Source of the DNA: CAYMDD01 sp964409675
GTDB taxonomy: Bacteria; Pseudomonadota; Alphaproteobacteria; Rickettsiales; SXRF01
Direction of reading: 5' to 3'
Assembly: GCA_964409675.1 (NCBI GenBank)
Contig: CAYPEF010000001.1
Location: 13,525 to 77,524, forward strand
Length of the DNA: 64,000 nt
Shown: one piece after another, positions 52,778 to 61,526 of the stretch
Layout: each line of letters begins with the position of its first letter
Numbering within the stretch: position 1 is the first letter of the stretch
Program-made: the position numbers and the translations under genes
Notes under the pieces: model-generated
Told to the model about the DNA's origin: nothing
What the model saw: only the letters and a program-made list of their open reading frames with translations
Databases searched by the model: none

Positions 52778-55700
52778 ATGAGCTTATACGGATCACTTTA
52801 TTCCGGCGTGTCGGGCCTGAAGGGGCAGAGTAACAAGATCGGCATCCTGTCCGACAACATCTCTAACGCCAATACCATCGGCTATAAATCCGGCACCGGC
52901 ATTTTTGAAACGCTGGTCACCAACTCCGGCACTGTAGCTTACTCACCGGGCGGCGTGCTGGGTGAAAACCGCCAGGAGGTCAGCAAGCAGGGCCTGCTGC
53001 AAACCACCGACTCGGCGACCGATATCGCCATTTCCGGCCGCGGCTTTTTTATCGTCAACACCGATTCCGACAGCGCAGGCAGCGTGCTCTATACTCGCGC
53101 CGGCTCGTTCCGCCAGGATTCGCTGGGGAATTTCCGCAATTCCGCCGGCTACTACCTGCAGGGCTGGCCGCTGGACCGCGAAGGCCGCCTGCCGGGCGAG
53201 GCGGGCAATGCCAACACCACCTCCTCCACCAGTCTAAGCAGCCTGGAGACGGTGAACGTCTCCGCGCTGACCGGCGTGGCGGCAGCTACCACCAACGTCG
53301 CGGTGAGCGCGAACCTGAAATCATCGGAAACCGCCTATCCGGGTCAGGCCGGCACGGTGGACATGGATAGCAACACCACCTTCAATTTCGGCATTTCGGC
53401 CAAGGACATCATCGCCCCCGGCGGCGCCAACAGCCTGGCGCGCGGCGACAAGATGATCATCACCACCGGTTCGGGCCTGAGCTACAGCTATCGCTACGGC
53501 GGCTTCACCTACGGCCGCGACGTCACCACCGCCAATAACGGCGATAGCGGTTTATCCCTGATTACCTCGCCGGTATCGCTTGGCACCAATCCCTTCACCA
53601 CCACGTCCGGCAGCAAAACGGTGACCATCACTTCAACCGCGCATGGCTTGCAGAACGGACAAGTGATCACCCTCTCCGGCGTGGCGGCGGCAGTGGACGG
53701 CATTCCATCGGCGGAATTCAACCAGAGCTTCGTCATCAGCAACGTCACCGCTAATACCTTCCAGATCACCATGCCGACCACGGCGGCTTCAGCAGGCCTG
53801 ACCGGCGGCGGCGCAGGCATCAGCATGGTCACGCGCCCGTTCGTCGGCAATATTTTCGACGCCTCCACCGCGACGCAGGCTTTCCTCGGCACCACCGGCA
53901 CCACCGGATTTACCAGCGATGCGCTGACTTTCACCATCAATACCGCCACCGTCGGCACCAAGACCTTCACTTACACTTCCTCCACGCCGAACGCGCAGCT
54001 GGGCCAGTTCAACAATCTGAACAACCTGGCCGACGCGATCAATTCCTTCGAGGGCCTCACCGCCCGCGTGGTGAATAACCGCATCTATATCGGCGCGGTG
54101 GATGCCAACGAAGCCATCACCTTCGCCAACGGCAGCACCGTCGGCGTCTCCGGCCCGCCGGTAAAATCCGGCATCGACTGGATTCATGAGCTGGGCATCG
54201 CCAGCCTCGGCGTCGGCGACGACCGTTTCTCCTCTATGGAAGGCCTGGCCGAGCTGGTCAACAACTCACCCGGCCTCAATGCGGAAATCAGTAACCCGCA
54301 ATCGGTCTCCTCGCTCACGATCAACGTGGAAGACCCGCTTGATACCATCACCTTCTCGGATGCGCCCGTGCAGGCGGCGCTGGCGGCGTTTACCTCTTCC
54401 ACGCCCTTTACCACCAGCTCCGGCAGCACCACGGTTTCGCTGTCGCACCCATCGCCGCACGGCCTGAAAACGGGTGATATCGTAACGCTTGATGACACGA
54501 CCATGACTGGCTATCTGGCTGCCGTCAGCGCTACCAATGCTTTTGCCACCAATACCGCAACCAACGGCGGCGGCAATACCACCATCACCGTTACCCGCAA
54601 CGCGCATGGCTATTCCAACGGCCAGGTGGTGCATATTGACCCCTCCACCATGACCGGCTATCCGAGCGCCACCATTAATGGTGTTCCGCTCTCGGCATTG
54701 GATGGTAACTTCACGGTTAGCGGCGTTACCGCTAATACCTTCAATATTACCGTTGTCGGAACTGCCACCGGTACTGGCAGCGGCGGTGCAGGCACCTATC
54801 AAACGGTACCAACTTTTAATGGTATCCCGATGACCGATTTCAACGGAGCATTCGAGATCACGGTAACTGGCCCATCCACCTACAATATCACCGTGGCTGA
54901 TGCCGCTACCTCTTCCGGGCCCACAGGCGCGGCAGGGTTAACCGTTACGCCGCCGAACAACTCCGGCAGCGTGGTGGCCGAGCTGGGGCTGGTTGATTCG
55001 CTTGACAGTGCATCCTACACGCCGCAGACCACCGGCGTGCTCGGACCGGCATATGATCCGCTGGATACTGATAAGAACATGGCTTCCGGCTCGATCGTGC
55101 CGCAATATTTCACCAACGTGCGGGTGTATGATTCGCTGGGAACCGGCCATGAGTTGCGTGTCGGCTTCATCAAGGTGGCGGATAATACCTGGGCGAGCGA
55201 AGTCTACGCCGTGCCGTCGTCGGACGTATCGTCCAACTTCGCCAACGGCCAGCTCAGCTACGGCACTATCAGCTTCAACGGCGACGGTTCATTGCGCACT
55301 GTCAGCTCGCTGCTATCCACCTCGATTGCCATAACATGGGCTAACGGCGCCTCCGACAGCGCCGTTACCATGAACTGGGGCACGGCTGGTCTGCCGTTTG
55401 GCACCACCACCAGCGGCACCATCGGCAAGACGGATGGGATGAGCCAGTTCGATACCAGCTATAAGGTAAATTTCGTCACGCAAAACGGCGTGCCCGTGGG
55501 CGAGCTGATCGGGGTAAGCATCACCGACGAAGGCTTCGTGGTTGCCAACTACAATAACGGCGAAACGCAGAACCTCTATAAAATCCCGATTGCCGATTTC
55601 GCCAACCCCGACCAGCTGCAATCCATCAGCGGCAACGTGTTCGCCCGCACTTCCAACTCCGGTGAAGTGAACCTGCGCGAACCGGGCACTGGTGGTACCG

Positions 55701-55855
55701 GCAAAATTCAGGCCTCGACGCTGGAATCCTCCAACGTGGAACTGGCCGAGCAGCTGACCGACATGATCGTCGCCCAGCGCGCATACCAAGCCAACACCAA
55801 GGTGATTACCACCGCCGACAGCCTGCTGGAAGAGCTGAACCGCATCTTAACATAA
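52778..55855 (+). CDS. flgE: Flagellar hook protein FlgE with repeated inserted modules
   Basis: This 1025-residue protein starts SLYGSLYSGVSGLKGQSNKI and then NISNANTIGYKS, and ends VELAEQLTDMIVAQRAYQAN with KVITTADSLLEELNRILT, all canonical for FlgE. Usual length is 400-600. The additional central sequence holds a module with the pattern AHGL..GQ.. then VTANTFQI at about residues 274-350. Related copies lie at about 544-674, where the first part is duplicated, and a partial copy at about 677-722. A relative of this module is also in FlgK. GGGGGA precedes the ATG. Confidence 0.96.
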   Translation: MSLYGSLYSGVSGLKGQSNKIGILSDNISNANTIGYKSGTGIFETLVTNSGTVAYSPGGVLGENRQEVSKQGLLQTTDSATDIAISGRGFFIVNTDSDSAGSVLYTRAGSFRQDSLGNFRNSAGYYLQGWPLDREGRLPGEAGNANTTSSTSLSSLETVNVSALTGVAAATTNVAVSANLKSSETAYPGQAGTVDMDSNTTFNFGISAKDIIAPGGANSLARGDKMIITTGSGLSYSYRYGGFTYGRDVTTANNGDSGLSLITSPVSLGTNPFTTTSGSKTVTITSTAHGLQNGQVITLSGVAAAVDGIPSAEFNQSFVISNVTANTFQITMPTTAASAGLTGGGAGISMVTRPFVGNIFDASTATQAFLGTTGTTGFTSDALTFTINTATVGTKTFTYTSSTPNAQLGQFNNLNNLADAINSFEGLTARVVNNRIYIGAVDANEAITFANGSTVGVSGPPVKSGIDWIHELGIASLGVGDDRFSSMEGLAELVNNSPGLNAEISNPQSVSSLTINVEDPLDTITFSDAPVQAALAAFTSSTPFTTSSGSTTVSLSHPSPHGLKTGDIVTLDDTTMTGYLAAVSATNAFATNTATNGGGNTTITVTRNAHGYSNGQVVHIDPSTMTGYPSATINGVPLSALDGNFTVSGVTANTFNITVVGTATGTGSGGAGTYQTVPTFNGIPMTDFNGAFEITVTGPSTYNITVADAATSSGPTGAAGLTVTPPNNSGSVVAELGLVDSLDSASYTPQTTGVLGPAYDPLDTDKNMASGSIVPQYFTNVRVYDSLGTGHELRVGFIKVADNTWASEVYAVPSSDVSSNFANGQLSYGTISFNGDGSLRTVSSLLSTSIAITWANGASDSAVTMNWGTAGLPFGTTTSGTIGKTDGMSQFDTSYKVNFVTQNGVPVGELIGVSITDEGFVVANYNNGETQNLYKIPIADFANPDQLQSISGNVFARTSNSGEVNLREPGTGGTGKIQASTLESSNVELAEQLTDMIVAQRAYQANTKVITTADSLLEELNRILT

Positions 55856-55878
55856 CCCTTCCACTATCCCTGACTACA

Positions 55879-55906
55879 CGGGAGCGCTCTGCGCTCCCGT
55901 TTTTTT
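55879..55906 (+). terminator. Rho-independent terminator after flgE
   Basis: CGGGAGCGC and GCGCTCCCG form a perfect 9-base stem with a TCT loop, followed by seven T. It closes the flagellar cluster 23 bases after the flgE stop. Confidence 0.93.
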
Positions 55907-55915
55907 ATCATAATC

Positions 55916-56000
55916 CCGTCGCCCCTGGTGATGCGCAGCATCGATCCGGGGACCTATCTATAGGCTGGCGCAAATGGCCCCATGGCTCCGAGGGCGGCAG
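55916..56000. repeat. Decayed palindromic repeat, GTCGTCCTCGG family, copy 2
   Basis: CCGTCGCCCCTGG on the left and CTCCGAGGGCGGCAGG on the right resemble the family ends. The internal GATCCGGGGACC and the GGCCCCATGGC block recall copy 1 (8223-8330). Substitutions are many, so this looks like an old copy. Confidence 0.5.
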
Positions 56001-56257
56001 GAAACTGCGCAAACAAGCATGCCCCCCACTTTTCCATCCCCTTAAGGACTTATACTGAAAAGGTTAATTTGACATACGCTAAATGTAAATTAGCCAGCGA
56101 TACTGATTGACAAAACCCAGTGATGTCACTACTTACAATCACTGAAAGTCGCACCGTGGTTCTTTTGCACATACTGTATATAATTTCATACGTTATATAG
56201 GTATAAAACGCAGAAGATTACCTACGGTTGCAATTAATGGTAGTGGAGGGGACGCGC
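56001..56257. other. Long leader / intergenic region before the 56258 gene
   Basis: About 257 AT-rich bases hold no ORF. A TATAAT lies at 56179-56184 with TG two bases upstream, a possible extended -10. A short dyad AGTGATGTCACT lies at 56119-56130. Two TTGACA hexamers (56069 and 56107) have no well-spaced -10. Regulation of the downstream gene from this region is likely but not defined. Confidence 0.4.
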
Positions 56258-56620
56258 ATGGCTAAGGATGGCACCGGAAAAAAACTGAATCTCACCGGGA
56301 AACGCAACCTGACCATCCGCATCAAGGACATGGGCGACCAGGACGCCACCATCACCAACATGATGATGGACCCGCGCTATTTGCGCCAGTCTTCCTCTCT
56401 CATTCAGGATGCCCTGCAAAAAGGGTTTGACGTATTGCAGCTCGCCAACGGCGACATCGTCACCACCGGCACCAAGACTGTCGTCTACCAGTACACCTGG
56501 GACGAAGAACGCGGCAAGCTCGCCCGTATCAAGGTCGATAAAAAAGTCCGCAAGGACGTGGCTGGCGCTCCGCAGGAGCAGGAAGAGCACGAAGAGCAGG
56601 AAGAACTGGAAGACGCCTAG
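56258..56620 (+). CDS. Small uncharacterised charged protein
   Basis: This 120-residue protein is not assigned to a family. It is compact and polar: KRNLTIRIKDMGDQDATITN near the N-terminus, MMMDPRYLRQSSSLIQDALQ, then TKTVVYQYTWDEERGKLARI. The tail is very acidic (EQEEHEEQEELEDA). GGAGG lies before the ATG at 56258, which is preferred to a TTG ten codons earlier. The long regulated-looking leader suggests controlled expression. Confidence 0.75.
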   Translation: MAKDGTGKKLNLTGKRNLTIRIKDMGDQDATITNMMMDPRYLRQSSSLIQDALQKGFDVLQLANGDIVTTGTKTVVYQYTWDEERGKLARIKVDKKVRKDVAGAPQEQEEHEEQEELEDA

Positions 56621-56667
56621 GCGCGGCTTCGCACTATACTACACTTTTCCTAAACCTATTTCCTGTC

Positions 56668-56710
56668 ATTCCCGCGCAAGCGGGAATCTATCGCACCGCG
56701 TCTGCGGTGC
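56668..56710. repeat. Two adjacent hairpins between convergent genes
   Basis: ATTCCCGC-GCAA-GCGGGAAT (56668-56687) is followed by GCACCGC-GTCT-GCGGTGC (56693-56710) and then AAAAA. The second contains CCGCGTCTGCGGTGCA, which recurs at 63790-63805. They lie between the 56258 gene and usg and may terminate from both sides. Confidence 0.65.
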
Positions 56711-56758
56711 AAAAAGCATCGCCTGATATCCGTATCCACTGGCATGACAAAATGCTCT

Positions 56759-57022
56759 TTAATGAATCAGCCACTCGCCTTTGCTGTAGCTCACGCGCGA
56801 CGGAGTAATCAGCTCGCAACTGGCAATCGTCACCGAATGCAGCTTGCCTTCCAGCTCGCGCTCCCAGAAATGCAGGAATTTCATCAGGCCGGGAAAATCG
56901 GGGGCAATATCCAGCTGCTGCCAGGTGAAGCTTTGCAGCAGCACCGGGTAATCGGGCAAATGGTAGAGGATTTCGGCGGTGGTCAGCCGGTAATCCCGCA
57001 GCAGCTTTTCCATATCGCGCAT
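56759..57022 (-). CDS. usg: Usg family protein
   Basis: This 87-residue protein matches the Usg family, a small group named from the Rhizobium tryptophan region: RLTTAEILYHLPDYPVLLQS, FTWQQLDIAPDFPGLMKFLH, FWERELEGKLHSV and LITPSRV. The function is unknown and the family is largely alphaproteobacterial. The first ATG is used, with AGGAGG 9 bases upstream. Confidence 0.9.
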   Translation of the reverse strand: MRDMEKLLRDYRLTTAEILYHLPDYPVLLQSFTWQQLDIAPDFPGLMKFLHFWERELEGKLHSVTIASCELITPSRVSYSKGEWLIH

Positions 57023-57097
57023 CGAGGAATTCCTCCTGTTGCTGTGCTACGATAGGTTAATAATACCTGAAAAATGGTTAAAAATCTACTTCCAGTG

Positions 57098-57616
57098 TTA
57101 TTTCGCCGCCCAGCCGGGATGTGCTTGGAGCAGGGATTCCAGAGTTTTTGCTTGTTCTTTGCGGTCAATAAACCCGCATTTAAGGAATACAAAGTCGTTT
57201 AACGGCGTTTTCTCCTTGGCAAAGAGAATGCCTTCGGTACCCTGCATCTCCGCATAGAGGTTCACCATCACCCGCGGCAGCCCGATAGTGCGCACTCCAT
57301 CGGCACTGGTGCTCTCAATATAGCTCCCGGCGGCCTGCTGGTTGATTTTGAGTATGCGTGTAATGTGAAAAGGCACGCGTCGCGCCTGCGGATCGGCGAC
57401 CGCGCGGATTTCATCCGGGCATTGGCCGAAGCTGTAAGCAAGGTTTTCCTGCTTGCAGCGCAGAAGCGGCTCTTTCTGCAATGAGGGGCCGAACGTCCCC
57501 AGCGCTACCAGGTCGGCATGCTCCCAGAGCTCGTCCGCAGAAGGGCACGGCTCAGTTGCCGGCGCGGCGTGCGCGCTTAAGCAAAACAATGCTAATGCAA
57601 TAAGAGCGCGCCTCAT
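57098..57616 (-). CDS. Secreted hypothetical protein
   Basis: This 172-residue protein has an 17-20 residue signal peptide (cleavage after AHA). The mature part starts EPCPSADELWEHADLVALGTFG and has cysteines in LLRCKQENLAYSFGQCPDE and VFLKCGFIDRK, which could form disulfides. The ADLVALGTF segment recalls TIMP/OB-fold-like secreted proteins, but the match is weak. Its start overlaps the stop of mlaF by four bases, so it is co-translated with the lipid transporter genes. Confidence 0.75.
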   Translation of the reverse strand: MRRALIALALFCLSAHAAPATEPCPSADELWEHADLVALGTFGPSLQKEPLLRCKQENLAYSFGQCPDEIRAVADPQARRVPFHITRILKINQQAAGSYIESTSADGVRTIGLPRVMVNLYAEMQGTEGILFAKEKTPLNDFVFLKCGFIDRKEQAKTLESLLQAHPGWAAK

Positions 57617-58404
57617 ATGCCGCGGGCGAACTTTACGGTCTGCTCATCGGTAATTGGCCCGGAGGCGCGTCCATGCACGAACTGATCGACATAGGCGTTG
57701 CCGGAATCGTCGATTCTCTCCACAGGCCCCTCCCAGATGATTTTACCGCCGTAAATCATGGCGATGCGGTTAGCCACCTTGCGCGCGCTCGCCATGTCGT
57801 GCGTGATGGTAATCGCCGTGCTGCCAAGCTCGCGCGTGCAGGAGACAATCAAATCGTTGATCACATCCGCCATGATCGGGTCCAGCCCGGTGGTCGGCTC
57901 GTCGAAGAAAATAATCTCCGGGTTGGCGGCGATGGCGCGCGCCAGCGCCACGCGCTTCTGCATGCCGCCTGAAAGCTCGGAGGGGCTTAAGCCCGCAACA
58001 TCCGGCGACAGCCCCACCGCACGCAGCTTCTCCACTGCCAGTTCTTTGGCCTGCGCGCGCGTAATGCGCCCATTCTGCCGCAGCGCGAATGTGATATTCT
58101 CCCATACGCTTAAACTATCAAACAGTGCTCCGCCCTGGAACAGCATGCCGAACTTGCGCATTAAATCCTGCCGGTCGGCGCGCGTAAGCTTCGTCACTTC
58201 CTCGCCGTCAATCGTAATGCTACCGGAATCCGGCGTCACGATGCCAAGAATGCTCTTGATCAGCACCGATTTCCCCGTGCCCGACCCGCCGATCACCACC
58301 AGCGATTCTCCCTTGGCAATCTGCAAATCAATCCCATCCAGCACCACTTTCGGGCCGAAGCGCTTATGGACATTGGAGAGCTGGATTTTAGGAGTCTCGC
58401 TCAT
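57613..58404 (-). CDS. mlaF: Phospholipid ABC transporter ATP-binding protein MlaF
   Basis: This 263-residue ATPase has Walker A GGSGTGKSVLIKSILG, Q-loop GMLFQGGALFDSLSVWENITF, signature LSGGMQKRVALARAIA and Walker B IIFFDEPTTGLDPI. The FQxGALFDSLxVxxN stretch is typical of MlaF/YrbF. It powers MlaE in lipid transport. Its start overlaps the mlaE stop by four bases. Confidence 0.95.
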   Translation of the reverse strand: MSETPKIQLSNVHKRFGPKVVLDGIDLQIAKGESLVVIGGSGTGKSVLIKSILGIVTPDSGSITIDGEEVTKLTRADRQDLMRKFGMLFQGGALFDSLSVWENITFALRQNGRITRAQAKELAVEKLRAVGLSPDVAGLSPSELSGGMQKRVALARAIAANPEIIFFDEPTTGLDPIMADVINDLIVSCTRELGSTAITITHDMASARKVANRIAMIYGGKIIWEGPVERIDDSGNAYVDQFVHGRASGPITDEQTVKFARGI

Positions 58405-59174
58405 TTGGCAAAAAAGAATGCGGTGAGGACATAATTGGAAAGCAGAATCAATATCGACGCCGACACCACCGCCGCCGTGGTAGCTGAGCCCACGCCCTGT
58501 GCCCCGCCCTTGGAATGGAATCCCTGGTAGCAGCCCATCAGCGTGATGATGAAGCCGAATACGGCCGCCTTCACCAGTCCCGATACCACGTCTTTCTGCT
58601 CTAAATAATCGAATGTATTTTTCAGGTAAGTGCTGGGATTGAAGCCCAGCTCATGGATGCTCACCATATAGCCGCCCATCACGCCGATGATATCGGCAAT
58701 CGCCACCAATACCGGCAGCATCACGATGCCGGAAATCAGCCGTGGGAATACCAGGTATTTATAGGGGTCGGTAGAAAGCGTGGTCAGCGCGTCAATCTGC
58801 TCGGTCACGCGCATGGTGCCGATCTCGGCGGCATAGGCTGCGCCGATGCGCCCCGCCACCATCAGCCCCGCCAGCACCGGCCCCAGCTCACGCGTGATGG
58901 AGAGCACCACCACAATCGGAATCGAGCTTTCCGCCGAAAAGCGCTGGAAGCCGGAATAGCTCTGAAGCGCAAGCACCGCGCCGGTGAAAATGGCGGTAAG
59001 GCCGATGACGGGCAGTGAATAATAGCCGATTTCCAGCATGGCGCGCAGGATTTGCCGGCCATACCAGGGCCTGCGCACCACGCCGGCAAACGACGTGCCC
59101 GCAAACAGGCTGACCCGGCCGGTCGCGCTTAAGAAAGCGAGGAATATGCGCCCAATGGCGGCGAGGAAATTCAT
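58401..59174 (-). CDS. mlaE: Phospholipid ABC transporter permease MlaE
   Basis: This 257-residue membrane protein has the MlaE signature ITRELGPVLAGLMVAGRIGA then AYAAEIGTMRVTEQIDAL. Further conserved parts are YLVFPRLISGIVMLPVLVAI and a C-terminal GCYQGFHSKGGAQGVGSATT. The ATG at 59174 fits the family start better than a longer frame to 59261, which would overlap the upstream gene. MlaD is not next to it; mlaC is 43 kb away at 14374. Two MlaE paralogues, this and 1-1045, exist. Confidence 0.95.
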   Translation of the reverse strand: MNFLAAIGRIFLAFLSATGRVSLFAGTSFAGVVRRPWYGRQILRAMLEIGYYSLPVIGLTAIFTGAVLALQSYSGFQRFSAESSIPIVVVLSITRELGPVLAGLMVAGRIGAAYAAEIGTMRVTEQIDALTTLSTDPYKYLVFPRLISGIVMLPVLVAIADIIGVMGGYMVSIHELGFNPSTYLKNTFDYLEQKDVVSGLVKAAVFGFIITLMGCYQGFHSKGGAQGVGSATTAAVVSASILILLSNYVLTAFFFAK

Positions 59175-59247
59175 GCCTGCCTGTGTACTGAATTTGCGGG
59201 CCGATGTCAAAAAAGCAAATGCATAAGCGGCAAAAACATTATCCCCG

Positions 59248-60267
59248 CTACGGCATGGCATTGTAATTGCGCTTGCGCAGCCGAAGCAAAGGCCGCTCCA
59301 CGCCCCACAGCAGCGGCAGGCTCAATAGCAGGCTGAGCGCCAGCGTAAGCCCGAACAGTGCTGTGCTGTCCGGGCGCATTCCGTGCATGCAGACAAGGTA
59401 TTTCGCGATGCCGAAATGCAGCAGGAAAAGCGGATAGCTCACATCGCCGCAGAATTGCTGCACTGTCTTCCAGCGCCCGGTATCATGGTGAATCGGCTGC
59501 ACCAGCGGAAAGCACAGGCACAGCACGAAGCAGCCCGCATACATATAGGCGGCGTAGCTTATGGAGTAGGGGGAGATGATGCGAAAGGAAGGCGGAAGCA
59601 CCAGCTGCATCCAGGCGGCGCTGACTGCCGCCATACTGAGCGCCAGCGCTGCGCTGCCGCCGAGGCGCATCCACCGCTCAATAGGCCCGCGCCAGTGATA
59701 GCTGCAGCATCCCGCCATGAAAACCACGGCGGGGCCATGATAGGTCAGATAAAAAACCCTGAACGGCGCCTGCTGGTAAAACAGCGCCAGCGTCATGCAG
59801 AGCGAGCCCAGCAGAAGCAGTAGACAAAGCCGTCGGTAAGTGGCGACCACGGCAAACAGCAGATAATACGCCATCTCCACGCTTAAACTCCAGGTGACGG
59901 GAATCAGCTTGGCATGCGTGCGCGTCGGATCCAGTTCTTTCAGGCCAAACAGCACTATATTCAGCAGCCATTCAGTATATGTGGATGGTAGGCTGAGAAA
60001 CGGATATACCTTGCATGGCTCCTGATGCAAAATAGCCGCCGCTGCAAGCGGCAGGCATACCCAGTAAGCCGGGTAGATGCGAAGCAGCCGGTTGGCGAGA
60101 TAGCGCGCTTTCCCGCGCAGGTCTGGTGTATAATGCTCGTTCAGCACCAGCGTGATGACATAGCCGCTAATGGCGTAAAACGCGAAGATGGGCATCGGTC
60201 CGCCCGCCATGCTCAGCGTATGGTGCGCCACCAGCAGCAGGGCGAGGTAGAGGCGTAAATACCCCAT
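59248..60267 (-). CDS. Acyltransferase 3 family membrane protein
   Basis: This 339-residue protein has about 10 hydrophobic segments. It has the acyltransferase-3 hallmarks: LALLLVAHHTLSMAGGPMPI with an early His, FYAISGYVITLVL, the Arg-rich RYLANRLLRIYPAYWVCLPL, and TWSLSVEMAYYLLF. These enzymes O-acylate sugars of lipopolysaccharide, capsule or other surface glycans. The substrate is unknown. The ATG overlaps the alr stop (TGATG), so it is co-translated with alr. Confidence 0.9.
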   Translation of the reverse strand: MGYLRLYLALLLVAHHTLSMAGGPMPIFAFYAISGYVITLVLNEHYTPDLRGKARYLANRLLRIYPAYWVCLPLAAAAILHQEPCKVYPFLSLPSTYTEWLLNIVLFGLKELDPTRTHAKLIPVTWSLSVEMAYYLLFAVVATYRRLCLLLLLGSLCMTLALFYQQAPFRVFYLTYHGPAVVFMAGCCSYHWRGPIERWMRLGGSAALALSMAAVSAAWMQLVLPPSFRIISPYSISYAAYMYAGCFVLCLCFPLVQPIHHDTGRWKTVQQFCGDVSYPLFLLHFGIAKYLVCMHGMRPDSTALFGLTLALSLLLSLPLLWGVERPLLRLRKRNYNAMP

Positions 60268-61421
60268 CAGTTTCGGTACGCGCGGTGCACCCGGCTGCCC
60301 ATGCGCGTCAGCACTTCATACCCAATGGTCCCGGCATCCCGGGCGAGGTCATTGACGGTGTATTCTTCCCCTAGCAACTCCGCCTGCGCCTCGCTCAGTA
60401 AGGCCTCCGGCAGGGCGCTGACATCAAGCGCGATCATATCCATCGACACCCGCCCCATCACCGGCGCATAATGGCTGCCGATTTTCGCTATGCCGCGATT
60501 GCTTAGGCAACGGAAGAACCCGTCCGCATAGCCTATCTGCACAATTGCCACACGCGAGCCATTCGGCATATGCACGGTGGCGCCGTAGCCAACCGATTCA
60601 TCGCGGTCGAGCGCGCGAACCTGGAGGAGGGGGGCATGCAGAGATACCACGGGCTGCATTGGGTTTTCGCCCTCTACCGGCGTAATGCCGTACAGGGCAC
60701 ATCCGGGGCGGGCAAGGTCGAAATGATAATCCGGTGCAAGAAAAATTCCCGAAGAATTGCACAGGCTGGCGGGAATCTCCGGCAGCAACGCTTTTGCCGC
60801 GCGAAACCGTGTCAGCTGCTCAATCGTTTTCGGATGCTCCGGCTCATTGCCGCAGGCAAGGTGGCTGATCAGCAGCTCCATATGCGGGGCCGCCTGCGGC
60901 AACTGACGCTCTGCGAACTGCGCGAGCTCGCTCTCGCTCAGTCCCAGCCGGCACATGCCGCTATCCACATGCAGCGCGAACGGCGCAGGCGCGCGTAGCC
61001 ACCGCTCCACCTGACCGGGATGGTTCAGCACCGGAATCAGCCCATGCGCCTGATATTCTTTCTCCTCACCTGCATAAGGCCCATGGAAAATGAAGATGCG
61101 CGTTCCTTTATCCTTCCCGCTTGCGGGAGGGGGAGGTAATGGTGCATCCGCGCTTGAGGAAAAGCAAGGTTCCCCCTTATGTCCCCCCGCAAGCGGGGAG
61201 AGCAGTGCCTGCCGTAGCGCAATGCCTTCTTCCAGCGTGGCGACGAAAAACGTCCTGCAGCCTTCCTGATGCAGGCGCGCTGCCACCGGAACGGCGCCCA
61301 GCCCATATGCATCGGCCTTCACCACCGCCGCGCATTCGCGTCCGCTGAACCGCTCGCGCAGCAGGCGGTAATTGGCGGCAAGAGCGGACATGTTGACGGT
61401 CAGAACAGGCGAGCGGAGCAT
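60267..61421 (-). CDS. alr: Alanine racemase with in-frame palindromic-repeat insertion
   Basis: This 384-residue PLP enzyme has the Schiff-base lysine Lys35 in AAVVKADAYGLGAV, the catalytic-tyrosine motif DESVGYGATVHMP and RVSMDMIALDVS. It makes D-alanine for peptidoglycan. Residues about 73-106 (from LSPLAGGHKGEP to PPPPASGKDKG) are not part of the family. They are the translation of a palindromic repeat (61104-61205), inserted after the conserved FVATLEEGIALRQAL and before RIFIFHGP. The insertion keeps the frame. The enzyme should be about 350 residues without it. The insert probably forms a surface loop. Confidence 0.93.
   Translation of the reverse strand: MLRSPVLTVNMSALAANYRLLRERFSGRECAAVVKADAYGLGAVPVAARLHQEGCRTFFVATLEEGIALRQALLSPLAGGHKGEPCFSSSADAPLPPPPASGKDKGTRIFIFHGPYAGEEKEYQAHGLIPVLNHPGQVERWLRAPAPFALHVDSGMCRLGLSESELAQFAERQLPQAAPHMELLISHLACGNEPEHPKTIEQLTRFRAAKALLPEIPASLCNSSGIFLAPDYHFDLARPGCALYGITPVEGENPMQPVVSLHAPLLQVRALDRDESVGYGATVHMPNGSRVAIVQIGYADGFFRCLSNRGIAKIGSHYAPVMGRVSMDMIALDVSALPEALLSEAQAELLGEEYTVNDLARDAGTIGYEVLTRMGSRVHRAYRN
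61104..61205. repeat. Palindromic repeat inside the alr coding sequence
   Basis: Left arm TTCCCGCTTGCGGGAGGGGG (61115-61134) faces a right arm TTCCCCCTTATGTCCCCCCG continuing AAGCGGGGA at 61170-61199. The same ends in the same order occur upstream of thrC (28302-28400). The inner 35 bases differ. All 102 bases (34 codons) read through in the alr frame without a stop. Confidence 0.82.
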
Positions 61422-61526
61422 GCGAATTATCCCTCAGGAATGATCATGCCTAAGCCATACAATCCCATAAACCCGCGTCAACCCCTTATCGTGAGCCGCA
61501 CCGGGCGGCGCGGGAATGACAAGGGT

